From the NCBI GenBank assembly GCA_024401865.1, contig JAKSKI010000009.1, positions 1 through 39,557 on the forward strand: a DNA stretch of 39,557 nucleotides, read 5' to 3'. A program made the position numbers and the translations under genes. Below, piece after piece: positions 16,040 to 23,169 of the stretch (positions within the stretch are counted from its first letter, which is position 1; the number at the start of each line of letters is the position of its first letter). The notes under the pieces were generated by a model. That model ran no database searches. It was not told the DNA's origin and was given only the letters and a program-made list of their open reading frames with translations. Source of the DNA: Bacteroidales bacterium (lineage in GTDB: Bacteria > Bacteroidota > Bacteroidia > Bacteroidales > UBA932).

Positions 16040-17346
16040 TGTTTTCTGATTATTTTGGCGCCCAGGGCATTCAGACGACCGTCAATGTCTTCATATCCGC
16101 GGTCTATCTGCTCGATGTTGTCGATTTCCGATACGCCGTTGGCGGACATTGCAGCCAGCAGCATCGCTATGCCCGCACGGATATCCGGAGATGTCATCCT
16201 TCCCGCCTTCAGGCTCATACGATGGTCGTGGCCGATGACAACTGCCCGGTGGGGGTCACAGAGTATTATCTGCGCACCCATATCTATGAGCCTGTCCACG
16301 AAGAACAGACGGCTCTCGAACATCTTCTGATGGATCAGCACGCTTCCCTTGCACTGCGTGGCGACTACCAGCATCACCGAGAGCAGGTCCGGCGTCAGGC
16401 CGGGCCAGGGCGCATCCGCAATGGTCATTATGGATCCGTCGATGAATGACTCTATCTCATAACTCTCCTGTGCAGGGACGAAAATGTCATTCCCCCTCTG
16501 CTCCAAATGGATACCGAGACGCCTGAAGCACTCCGGTATGATGCCGAGATTGTCCCAGGACACGTCCTTGATGGTAAGGGAACTGCCTGTAATGGCGGCA
16601 AGCCCTATGAACGAGCCCACCTCGATCATATCGGGCAGCAGCCTGTGTTCCGCGCCGTGCAGGCCGGTGACGCCCCTGACCGTAAGAAGGTTGGACCCTA
16701 TCCCGCTTATGTCGGCGCCCATCGATACCAGAAGCCGGCTCAACTGCTGGACGTAAGGTTCGCAGGCGGCATTGTATATCGTAGTCACCCCTTTGGAGAG
16801 GACAGAGGCCATCAGAATGTTGGCTGTACCTGTCACGGACGCTTCATCCAGAAGCATATGCGAGCCCTTCAACCCTGACGGCGCAGTAAGATGATAAGCC
16901 TTCATCTTCGTGTCATACTCGCAGGAGGCGCCGAGTTTGATGAATCCGTCAATATGGGTATCCACCCTTCTGCGGCCAATCTTGTCTCCGCCGGGTTTGG
17001 GGAAATAAGCTTCGCCGAAACGGGCCAGGAGAGGTCCCACAACCATTACCGAGCCCCTCAGCTCCGCACATCTGCGGACGAAGACCTCGCTTCTCACATA
17101 CTCGCGGTCCACCTTGTCGGCCTTGAAGACGAACTCGCCCCTGGCCTGCCGGGTCACGCTCACGCCCATCTCCCGGAGCATCGAGATGAGATTGTTGACA
17201 TCCAGGATATCGGGAATGTTGCCTATGCTCACGCTCTCCGAAGTCAGCAACACCGAGCTGATGACCTGAAGGGCCTCGTTCTTCGCCCCCTGAACCTTGA
17301 TACTGCCGCTGAGCTTGCGGCCTCCTTCTATGATGAATGAACTCAT
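16036..17346 (-). CDS. murA: UDP-GlcNAc 1-carboxyvinyltransferase with Asp in place of catalytic Cys
   Basis: 436 aa, full length. Transfers enolpyruvate from PEP to UDP-GlcNAc, the first committed peptidoglycan step, in the cytoplasm. The KN pair is at 22-23 (GAKNEAL). The active-site loop reads PGGDKIGRR, so residue 121 is Asp where E. coli has Cys115, the fosfomycin target. Later motifs TPDLLS and DIRAGIAML match the Bacteroidota form. It is the first gene of the long minus-strand run, preceded by its own -7 box about 18 nt upstream. It overlaps the nitrilase gene by 4 nt. Confidence 0.95.
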   Translation of the reverse strand: MSSFIIEGGRKLSGSIKVQGAKNEALQVISSVLLTSESVSIGNIPDILDVNNLISMLREMGVSVTRQARGEFVFKADKVDREYVRSEVFVRRCAELRGSVMVVGPLLARFGEAYFPKPGGDKIGRRRVDTHIDGFIKLGASCEYDTKMKAYHLTAPSGLKGSHMLLDEASVTGTANILMASVLSKGVTTIYNAACEPYVQQLSRLLVSMGADISGIGSNLLTVRGVTGLHGAEHRLLPDMIEVGSFIGLAAITGSSLTIKDVSWDNLGIIPECFRRLGIHLEQRGNDIFVPAQESYEIESFIDGSIMTIADAPWPGLTPDLLSVMLVVATQCKGSVLIHQKMFESRLFFVDRLIDMGAQIILCDPHRAVVIGHDHRMSLKAGRMTSPDIRAGIAMLLAAMSANGVSEIDNIEQIDRGYEDIDGRLNALGAKIIRKQ

Positions 17347-17364
17347 AATACTTTACCGAATCTA

Positions 17365-17372
17365 CAAATTTA
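17365..17372 (-). promoter_or_regulatory. -7 box upstream of murA
   Basis: TAAATTTG on the minus strand fits TAnnTTTG exactly and ends 18 nt before the murA ATG, giving a predicted leader of about 14 nt. No clear -33 TTTG is visible at 19-21 nt. It lies in the 38-nt gap between the small upstream gene and murA, and may make murA the start of the 13-gene transcript. Confidence 0.5.
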
Positions 17373-17384
17373 CAAAAAATCGTG

Positions 17385-17576
17385 TCATTTGGTTCGGGCT
17401 CCGATAAAATTTACAATATCCTCTCCGACAAGGCCGAAATCCCTGAAAAGCAATTCGTCAGCATCGGCCGGGCACAATCCGCACCGGCGGCATAATTCCT
17501 TGAAATTAAGTTCTGCGGACAGGTCTTCCGTATCGAGGGCGCACAACAGGCGCCGGTATTTTGAACAGACACTCAT
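17385..17576 (-). CDS. Small hypothetical protein with CxxCxxC
   Basis: 63 aa from the ATG at 17576 (protein begins MSVCSKYRRLL); an in-frame ATG at 17618 would add 14 residues. I favour the shorter form because a near-consensus -7 box (CATATTTG, one mismatch, 17602-17595) lies 18 nt upstream of it and would fall inside the longer form. The protein looks mainly helical, with Cys29, Cys32 and Cys35 in a CRRCGLC string and an acidic LLFRDFGLVGEDIVNF tail. It resembles a small conserved Bacteroidales helical or HTH-like protein, but I cannot name a family. It lies 38 nt upstream of murA on the same strand. Confidence 0.6.
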   Translation of the reverse strand: MSVCSKYRRLLCALDTEDLSAELNFKELCRRCGLCPADADELLFRDFGLVGEDIVNFIGARTK

Positions 17577-17745
17577 AGCTTTGACGTTTTGGTGCAAATA
17601 TGTGTCGTATTGCGTCAACTTTCGTGGTCATAATGGTAGTTTTTTGCAATAAATTGTCTTTTCCGGTCAATTTTATGCCGATATCAGTTACAATATGACG
17701 GATTCGGATATTTTCGTCCAATGCCGTTAGCCGTATTTTTGGAAT
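17577..17745. other. Divergent intergenic region, small gene/XRE regulator
   Basis: 169 nt between the leftward 63-codon gene and the rightward XRE gene. It holds one near-consensus leftward box (17595-17602) and one exact rightward -7 box (17734-17741). I see no clear inverted repeat that could be assigned as an operator for the XRE protein. Confidence 0.5.
17734..17741 (+). promoter_or_regulatory. -7 box of the XRE gene, 4 nt from the start codon
   Basis: TATTTTTG fits TAnnTTTG and ends 4 nt before the ATG at 17746, predicting a leaderless mRNA. The -33 region is weak: a TTTC at 17712-17715, spacer 18. Confidence 0.5.
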
Positions 17746-18159
17746 ATGTTATCAAAAGCAGTTGAAAATATCAGAGCCGAAAGACAACGACAGGGTATCT
17801 CCCAATCCGAGATGTCAGACAGGATGGGTATGGCACCCGGCACATACAACAGATTCGAGAAAGGCAGGACCAGGCCGTCACAGGACAAGGTGGACCGCGC
17901 CTGCAGAATTCTCGGCAAGTCTCTTGAAAGCATCTATTTCGGCTATGACGTGATTGAAGGCGACAACAGTTCTCTCGAGGAGATCAGGAGCCGGGAGAAG
18001 GACTACAATGCCATCCTCACGGCCAACAGGCTTGAGATACAGAATCTCAAGGAAAAGCTCGAATCCGCTCTCCGGCTGGTGGAGTCACTCGAGCAGACGG
18101 TAAGGACTCAGCAGACAGTCATCGACCTGCTGGGCAAACGTATCCCCGAAAATGATTAA
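17746..18159 (+). CDS. XRE-family DNA-binding protein with C-terminal coiled coil
   Basis: 137 aa. An HTH_XRE domain spans about 5-65, with the recognition region around QSEMSDRMGMAPGTYNRFEKG (split near residues 20-40). A heptad-like, Glu/Leu/Lys-rich segment at about 75-130 should form a coiled coil, probably for dimerisation. There is no peptidase or sensor domain, so the inducing signal is unknown. It is divergent from the small gene/murA side and 9 nt upstream of rnhB. Autoregulation from the shared intergenic region is plausible but not shown by any operator I can see. Confidence 0.83.
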   Translation: MLSKAVENIRAERQRQGISQSEMSDRMGMAPGTYNRFEKGRTRPSQDKVDRACRILGKSLESIYFGYDVIEGDNSSLEEIRSREKDYNAILTANRLEIQNLKEKLESALRLVESLEQTVRTQQTVIDLLGKRIPEND

Positions 18160-18164
18160 CTTTG
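18157..18164 (+). promoter_or_regulatory. -7 box of rnhB overlapping the XRE stop codon
   Basis: TAACTTTG fits TAnnTTTG and its first three bases are the TAA stop of the XRE gene. It ends 4 nt before the GTG at 18169. No matching -33 TTTG is seen, so read-through from the XRE promoter may also serve rnhB. Confidence 0.4.
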
Positions 18165-18168
18165 CCCT

Positions 18169-18780
18169 GTGGCAAAGCAGATACATCTTTTGAACCGTAT
18201 GCATCCCGACCTGTTGGAAGCGGGTCTGGATGAGGCAGGGAGAGGCCCGCTTGCAGGGCCGGTGTTCGCCGCCGCCGTGATTCTTCCCGAAGATTTCCAT
18301 CATCCTCTCCTGAATGACTCCAAGCAGATGAGCGCCAGGGCCCGCGAACTTCTCCGCCCCATCATCGAGAAGGAGGCCGTCTCCTGGGCTGTGGTCCAGG
18401 TCAGCGCAGAAGAAATCGACAGGATGAATATACTTTGGGCCAGCGTGTACGGTATGCAGGAAGCCGTGCGCAAACTGTCCGTAAAGCCGGAATTCCTCCT
18501 GGTTGACGGCAACCGCTTCAAGCCATTCGACGGATACGCCTACACTACCGTCGTACACGGGGATGCCACATACGCAAGCATAGCAGCCGCATCTGTCCTG
18601 GCAAAAACCTGGAGGGATGAACATATGAGAGCCCTGGCCGCAAAATATCCGCAATATGGCTGGGACAAGAATATGGGTTACCCCACTCCCGGTCATATTG
18701 CGGCTATCAGGAAGTATGGCTACACTCCCGAACACAGGATGAGTTTCCATCCCAGGGAGCTGGAGCCAAGTCTGTTCTAG
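18169..18780 (+). CDS. rnhB: Ribonuclease HII
   Basis: 203 aa with a GTG start at 18169. Removes RNA from RNA/DNA hybrids and single ribonucleotides from DNA. The catalytic set is present: Asp21 and Glu22 (LDEAGRGPLAG), Asp113 (LVDGN) and Asp132 (VHGDA), followed by ASIAAASVLAKT and the GYPTPGH motif. An internal ATG at 18199 (MHPDLLEAG) is an alternative start that would keep all catalytic residues. I prefer GTG because of the upstream -7 box spacing and because the family usually has a short leader before this point. Its stop shares the palindrome CTAG with the stop of the convergent esterase gene. Confidence 0.93.
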   Translation: MAKQIHLLNRMHPDLLEAGLDEAGRGPLAGPVFAAAVILPEDFHHPLLNDSKQMSARARELLRPIIEKEAVSWAVVQVSAEEIDRMNILWASVYGMQEAVRKLSVKPEFLLVDGNRFKPFDGYAYTTVVHGDATYASIAAASVLAKTWRDEHMRALAAKYPQYGWDKNMGYPTPGHIAAIRKYGYTPEHRMSFHPRELEPSLF

Positions 18781-19649
18781 TCGGCTACAGAGAAGTTTCT
18801 GGAAGCGAAGGGAAGTGCCGTTCTCAAGGCTGTATGCCAATATTCCCAATTATGCACGCCATCCCTGACGCGAAGTTCGCTCTTGACCTTCCTGTCCCTC
18901 ATAAGCTGGTGCAGACGCAACGAGAAGTCCAGCAGGAAATCATCGTCACCGCAGTCCAGGAACCATTTGACTGTACGGAGCGCTTCGAGCGTGGTCTCAT
19001 CCGCCTTCTCGACGAAGTCTAACGCAGAATGGTCACAGACCGATTGGCAGACGATGTAGAGCTTGTCCAACTTACCGCCGGTCTTGACCTTCTCACCGTC
19101 ATTGTCCAGCCAGGGACTCATCGCATAGCAGGAAGAGAATTTGTCGGGGTGACGCTGGCAATATACCACGCTGCCTCCTCCTCCCATCGAAAGGCCCATT
19201 ACAGCCCTCTGTCCCTTGGATCCTCCGGCAGAATATCCGTTTTCTACGGCAGGGATGAATTCTCCGAAAAAGAAATCTTCGTAACTCCAGTCCTTGACGT
19301 TGAAATAGCCGTTCTGCACTCCGCGTGTGGGACGGCCCCCCGCATTGGGCATCACAATAACGGCCGGACGGCACTCTCCCGAGCGTATGAGTTCGTCAGC
19401 CACCAACTTCATTCCGCCCCTCTCCATCCACGCCGCATATGTGTCAGAAAGACCGTGCAACAGATAGATGACGGGGTAGTGAGAGGAGGCGTCATAACCG
19501 TCGGGAAGATAAACGTTGAATCTGACCGGGGCCCCCAGCACCTTGCTTTGAATCGAATCCGTCACAACTCTGCTCTCGGCGAAGGAGGTCAGGGTTGTGA
19601 CAATTCCGGCGGCAAGAATGAGGATTCGGACTATCCTTCTCATAATCAT
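18777..19649 (-). CDS. Secreted esterase, esterase-D/CE1-like
   Basis: 290 aa with an N-terminal signal peptide (hydrophobic about 7-22, then SFAES). The core is an esterase-D/feruloyl-esterase type alpha/beta hydrolase: LLHGLSDT (63-70), nucleophile Ser154 in GLSMGG, acid near Asp236 and base His266 in GVHNWEYW. It probably removes acyl or feruloyl-type groups from glycans; substrate not determinable. ATG at 19649 overlaps the GH5-like stop by 4 nt, so both are likely one translation-coupled carbohydrate-processing pair. It ends the 11-gene minus-strand run at a CTAG shared with the rnhB stop. Confidence 0.85.
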   Translation of the reverse strand: MIMRRIVRILILAAGIVTTLTSFAESRVVTDSIQSKVLGAPVRFNVYLPDGYDASSHYPVIYLLHGLSDTYAAWMERGGMKLVADELIRSGECRPAVIVMPNAGGRPTRGVQNGYFNVKDWSYEDFFFGEFIPAVENGYSAGGSKGQRAVMGLSMGGGGSVVYCQRHPDKFSSCYAMSPWLDNDGEKVKTGGKLDKLYIVCQSVCDHSALDFVEKADETTLEALRTVKWFLDCGDDDFLLDFSLRLHQLMRDRKVKSELRVRDGVHNWEYWHTALRTALPFASRNFSVAD

Positions 19650-20731
19650 TGCCTGCCGTTGACTGCTTTGATGACTTCTATCTCTTCCTGGCAGAAAGGA
19701 GTGCCGTCAGGACGGATGATGTCGTGGAACCAGGGATCGGGTTCCTCCCCCTCGGGATGGACGTCTCCCCAGGCGTATATCGTGTTGGTCTTGCCCTTGA
19801 CGAAACCCCAGTTGATTGCGCTCACGTTGTTCTCCTTGAGAAGGGGAAGTATTTCCTGGAAGGTGCTGCCCTTGGTCCTGGCCATATATTCGGTGCAGAA
19901 CATGGGACGGCCATATGCCTTGAGGGAATCGATTATCCGGGTCTGGAAATCGGGAGTGTGATACTCATGGTAAGAGATGATGTCGGACATCTCGAGAGAA
20001 TAGAGGGAATGCTCCACAAGATAATCCTTGTCTGTCCATATGCCCACAGAGACAGGCTGGGAAGGACGCACCTCGCGCGCCCACTTGAACACGTTCTTGA
20101 GAAGGGCGAGAGAATAGTTGCCCTCGATGCCTCTCTCGTTGGGCTCGTTGTAAAGATCCCACCAGAGGATACGCTTGTCATCCTTGAAAGTGGTGAGAAT
20201 GTCCTTGACGTAAGCCTCAAGTACGGGATAGGTGTTGAGAGTGTCCTGATAAAGGTCGTTCGCGGGGTCCTTGACCCATCCCGAATTGTGAACGCCGACC
20301 TTGGGCTCGGGCTGGGGGCCGTACGCCGCAGTGCCTACGTGGCAGTCATCGAAGAACACCAGGAAAGGAGTGATGCCGTGGGACACCGCTATGTCAAGGA
20401 ATTCGCTGATGTGCTGCTTGAACGCATCGGGTTCGTTCTCCCAGACGACACTGCTGAGGAATACCCTCATAGTGTTGAAACCTAGATCTTCGGCCATGGA
20501 GAGTTCCCTGTCGATGGTCTCGGGGTCGAAAGTGGCGGACTGCCACATTTCTATCTGATTGATGGCGTTGGCGGGGATGTAGTTGCATCCGCTTCTCCAA
20601 CCCGTCTGTTCATACCAGGCATTGGCCTTTTCGGCTGTCCACTTGCCGTCGGCGTCTATGCCTTCGGAGCGATTGCAGCAGGCTGCGAAAGCTGCAAGAG
20701 CCGCTGCTGTGAGGATGAGAATCTTTTTCAT
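19646..20731 (-). CDS. GH5-like (clan A) glycoside hydrolase lipoprotein
   Basis: 361 aa. The signal peptide ends in a lipobox (AFAAC, Cys18), so the protein is probably tethered to a membrane. The TIM-barrel catalytic domain shows clan-A hallmarks: acid/base Glu196 in WDLYNEPNE and nucleophile Glu281 in CTEYMAR, with ISYHEYH between them. Such proteins are often annotated as endo-glucanase, mannanase or xylanase; the exact substrate cannot be assigned. It lies 5 nt after the YfhO-like gene and overlaps the esterase gene by 4 nt. Confidence 0.85.
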   Translation of the reverse strand: MKKILILTAAALAAFAACCNRSEGIDADGKWTAEKANAWYEQTGWRSGCNYIPANAINQIEMWQSATFDPETIDRELSMAEDLGFNTMRVFLSSVVWENEPDAFKQHISEFLDIAVSHGITPFLVFFDDCHVGTAAYGPQPEPKVGVHNSGWVKDPANDLYQDTLNTYPVLEAYVKDILTTFKDDKRILWWDLYNEPNERGIEGNYSLALLKNVFKWAREVRPSQPVSVGIWTDKDYLVEHSLYSLEMSDIISYHEYHTPDFQTRIIDSLKAYGRPMFCTEYMARTKGSTFQEILPLLKENNVSAINWGFVKGKTNTIYAWGDVHPEGEEPDPWFHDIIRPDGTPFCQEEIEVIKAVNGRQ

Positions 20732-20736
20732 ATCGG

Positions 20737-23169
20737 TTATTGTTTGAATGTTGAATTGTCCGTTATCACGGGTACTGCGACCGAAAGGGCCACGAGGAGC
20801 AGGAGAATAAGGGAGCAGGCACGGGACATTCCTGCGCCGGTCACATAGGATTCAGGAGAGAAACGCATCACTATCTCGTGGCTGCCGGCAGGCAAATCGA
20901 CGGCACGCAGGAGTTCTCCGCTCAACTCGATGGGAAGTTCCTCCCCTTCTACGGTGGCCGTCCATCCCACGGGATAATACACCTCGCTGAACACAGCCCT
21001 GCCTCCTTCAAGCGAAGAATAGGAATACCTCAGCTCGTTGGGGGCATAGGAGGTGAGGACTATGCTGTCGGACGGGGACGTTTCCCCTTCAAACCAGGCA
21101 TTGCCTCTGGCATATCTGTACCTCAACGGAAGATTGTCCGCCCCAATTATGATATAACGGCAGTTGAGGTTTGCGAGTCCCTCCATATAAGGCAGGGCCG
21201 CCTCCGCCTCTTCGATAGTGGACACTCCCTTGAGTGCTTTCCATATCCCTCCTATTTCGGAGGAGAGGTGATTTTCGATATATTCCTGATATATCTGAAG
21301 TTTGGCGGGGGAATATCCCCCGACACTCTTGTGCCAATAGGAAGGATGAGAGTCGTTGAACACGTTGACGGTAAGGTCAAGCACTCTGTATGACGGGTCC
21401 TTGTCTTCAAGTATGATTTTGTCGACGGGGCGGAGATTGAACTGCGAGCCGAACGCTCTCGGAGTCACGAAATCATCTTCATTGAGATATCTCCTTCCAG
21501 CGGAAAACATATCTGCAAGCACCAGTACGCATACGCCTATTGCCGCTATCGAGCGGTATCCCACCTGTCGCTCCTTCCTGGTGGCACCCCACATCATCAG
21601 ACAGAATGCAAGCGCTATGAATATCAGCGATCTCCAGGCGTCGGACACCAGAAGTGTCCGTCTGTCGGCTGCGAGAGCATCCGCGAGAATTTCAGGCTGG
21701 GATGCGTCCGAAGGAGAGTAGAAACTTCCCGCCACTCCGGGGAATACGGCACACAGGAGGCAGAATCCCCCGGTAATTGCCAGAGCAATCCAGCCCTTCC
21801 TGCGGAACATTGCCGCGAAGTTCCCGTCCCTCACAGTCCTGTCCAGGGTCAGGAATGCCAGTACAGGCAATGTGAACTGGAGAATGACCAGCGCCATCGA
21901 CACTGTCCTGAACTTGCTGTACAGAGGGGCATAATTGTAGAACAGACGTGTGAACCACATGAAATGATTGCCCAGGGCCAGCAGTATGGAGAGCACCGTC
22001 GCCGCTACTATCCACCATTTCTCCCTTCCGTGGTACAGGAGCAACCCCAGGACAAACAGGAATATAGTGATGGCTCCCATATACATCGGGCCTGCCGTGA
22101 ACGGTTGCGGTCCCCAATACAGAGGCAGATTCCTGCATATCTCCCGGGCTCCCGGCTGTCCGGCTTTTTCAAGAAGCCGGTAGGTCTCCGATTCATCGGG
22201 ATCCACGGCTCCGGCAGATGAGCCTCCGTTGAAATTAGGAATCAGAAGATTGGGAAGTTCCTCCCAACCGTAGGACCAGGCCGTCGCATATTCGAGGTCA
22301 AGGCCCTTGCTTCCGGCCTCTGTGCCATCATTGCTACCTCCCCGCATCGTGTACCGGGTATATTCCCAGGTCGGGATAAGTTTGACGGCATTGGTCCCGA
22401 TACCAACGCAGCCCAGAGCCAGAAGCAGGGCTGACGCCGCGAAGAACCTGCCCACCAGATGTCTCCGCTTCTCCGAAACGAGTATCCAGACGAACATCGT
22501 GACAGCATAGAGCAATATTATAATGGCCAGATAGTATGATATCTGGGGATGATTGGCCTTGATCTGCAGGCTCAGCGCCAAACCGAACAGAGCGGCACCG
22601 AGCACGGTGCCGGGCAGCCACTCCATAAGGGATGGCCCGCCGGTCCTTCTGCGGGACTTGACCTCGGACACAGCCGAGCGGTAACAGAATACAAGGGCTG
22701 CCAGCACCCAGGGCAGGAAGGCAATGGCCTGCATCTTGGTATTGTGTCCGACCTGTATTATCTGCATATTGTATGAGCAGAATGTCACGGCAATCGCACC
22801 GCCTGCGGCAGGGAGCGGGCTGATACCCAACGCCAGCATCAACAGGAAAGCTCCCAGCAGCGAAATCAGGAAATACGATGCGGGGCGCTTGAATACCAGA
22901 AATGCGTTATACAGATATTGTGTCAAGTCCCCTTCCGTGAGAGTCTGGAAGGATATGTTGGGCATCCCTCCAAACATGGAGCCGCTCCAAGCCGTCTTGT
23001 CATCCGGATGTGCTTCGTTCCATTCGATGGTTTCCTGAGCCATACCCTTCCAGCCGGAGATGTCGCTCTGGTTGACTATCTTGCCGCTCAGCACTTGAGG
23101 GACGAAGCCGTAAGAGAGCACCACAAAGGCCAGGACTATGCCCAGGTATAAAACAATCTTCTTTTTCAT
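20737..23169 (-). CDS. YfhO-family polytopic membrane protein
   Basis: 810 aa, with roughly a dozen hydrophobic segments over the first two thirds and one at the very C-terminus (near 785-805). Family features include GSMFGGMP near residue 63 and an extracytoplasmic C-terminal region with beta-rich YRVLDLTVN and SYSSLEGGRAVFSE segments. YfhO proteins resemble GT-C glycosyltransferases; in Gram-positive bacteria they glycosylate teichoic acids, while in Bacteroidota their role is unknown. The neighbouring GT4-like glycosyltransferase gene overlaps by 4 nt, which suggests a common lipid-linked glycan pathway (inference). Confidence 0.86.
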   Translation of the reverse strand: MKKKIVLYLGIVLAFVVLSYGFVPQVLSGKIVNQSDISGWKGMAQETIEWNEAHPDDKTAWSGSMFGGMPNISFQTLTEGDLTQYLYNAFLVFKRPASYFLISLLGAFLLMLALGISPLPAAGGAIAVTFCSYNMQIIQVGHNTKMQAIAFLPWVLAALVFCYRSAVSEVKSRRRTGGPSLMEWLPGTVLGAALFGLALSLQIKANHPQISYYLAIIILLYAVTMFVWILVSEKRRHLVGRFFAASALLLALGCVGIGTNAVKLIPTWEYTRYTMRGGSNDGTEAGSKGLDLEYATAWSYGWEELPNLLIPNFNGGSSAGAVDPDESETYRLLEKAGQPGAREICRNLPLYWGPQPFTAGPMYMGAITIFLFVLGLLLYHGREKWWIVAATVLSILLALGNHFMWFTRLFYNYAPLYSKFRTVSMALVILQFTLPVLAFLTLDRTVRDGNFAAMFRRKGWIALAITGGFCLLCAVFPGVAGSFYSPSDASQPEILADALAADRRTLLVSDAWRSLIFIALAFCLMMWGATRKERQVGYRSIAAIGVCVLVLADMFSAGRRYLNEDDFVTPRAFGSQFNLRPVDKIILEDKDPSYRVLDLTVNVFNDSHPSYWHKSVGGYSPAKLQIYQEYIENHLSSEIGGIWKALKGVSTIEEAEAALPYMEGLANLNCRYIIIGADNLPLRYRYARGNAWFEGETSPSDSIVLTSYAPNELRYSYSSLEGGRAVFSEVYYPVGWTATVEGEELPIELSGELLRAVDLPAGSHEIVMRFSPESYVTGAGMSRACSLILLLLVALSVAVPVITDNSTFKQ

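Noticed and set aside
15278-16330. A 350-codon plus-strand open frame antisense to the nitrilase and murA genes
   Set aside because: Both opposite-strand genes are clearly real with complete catalytic residues; the antisense product has no domain features.
17506-17721. A 71-codon minus-strand frame overlapping the small 63-codon gene in another frame
   Set aside because: Translation shows no family resemblance and it runs through the divergent promoter region; the 63-codon frame has better promoter spacing.
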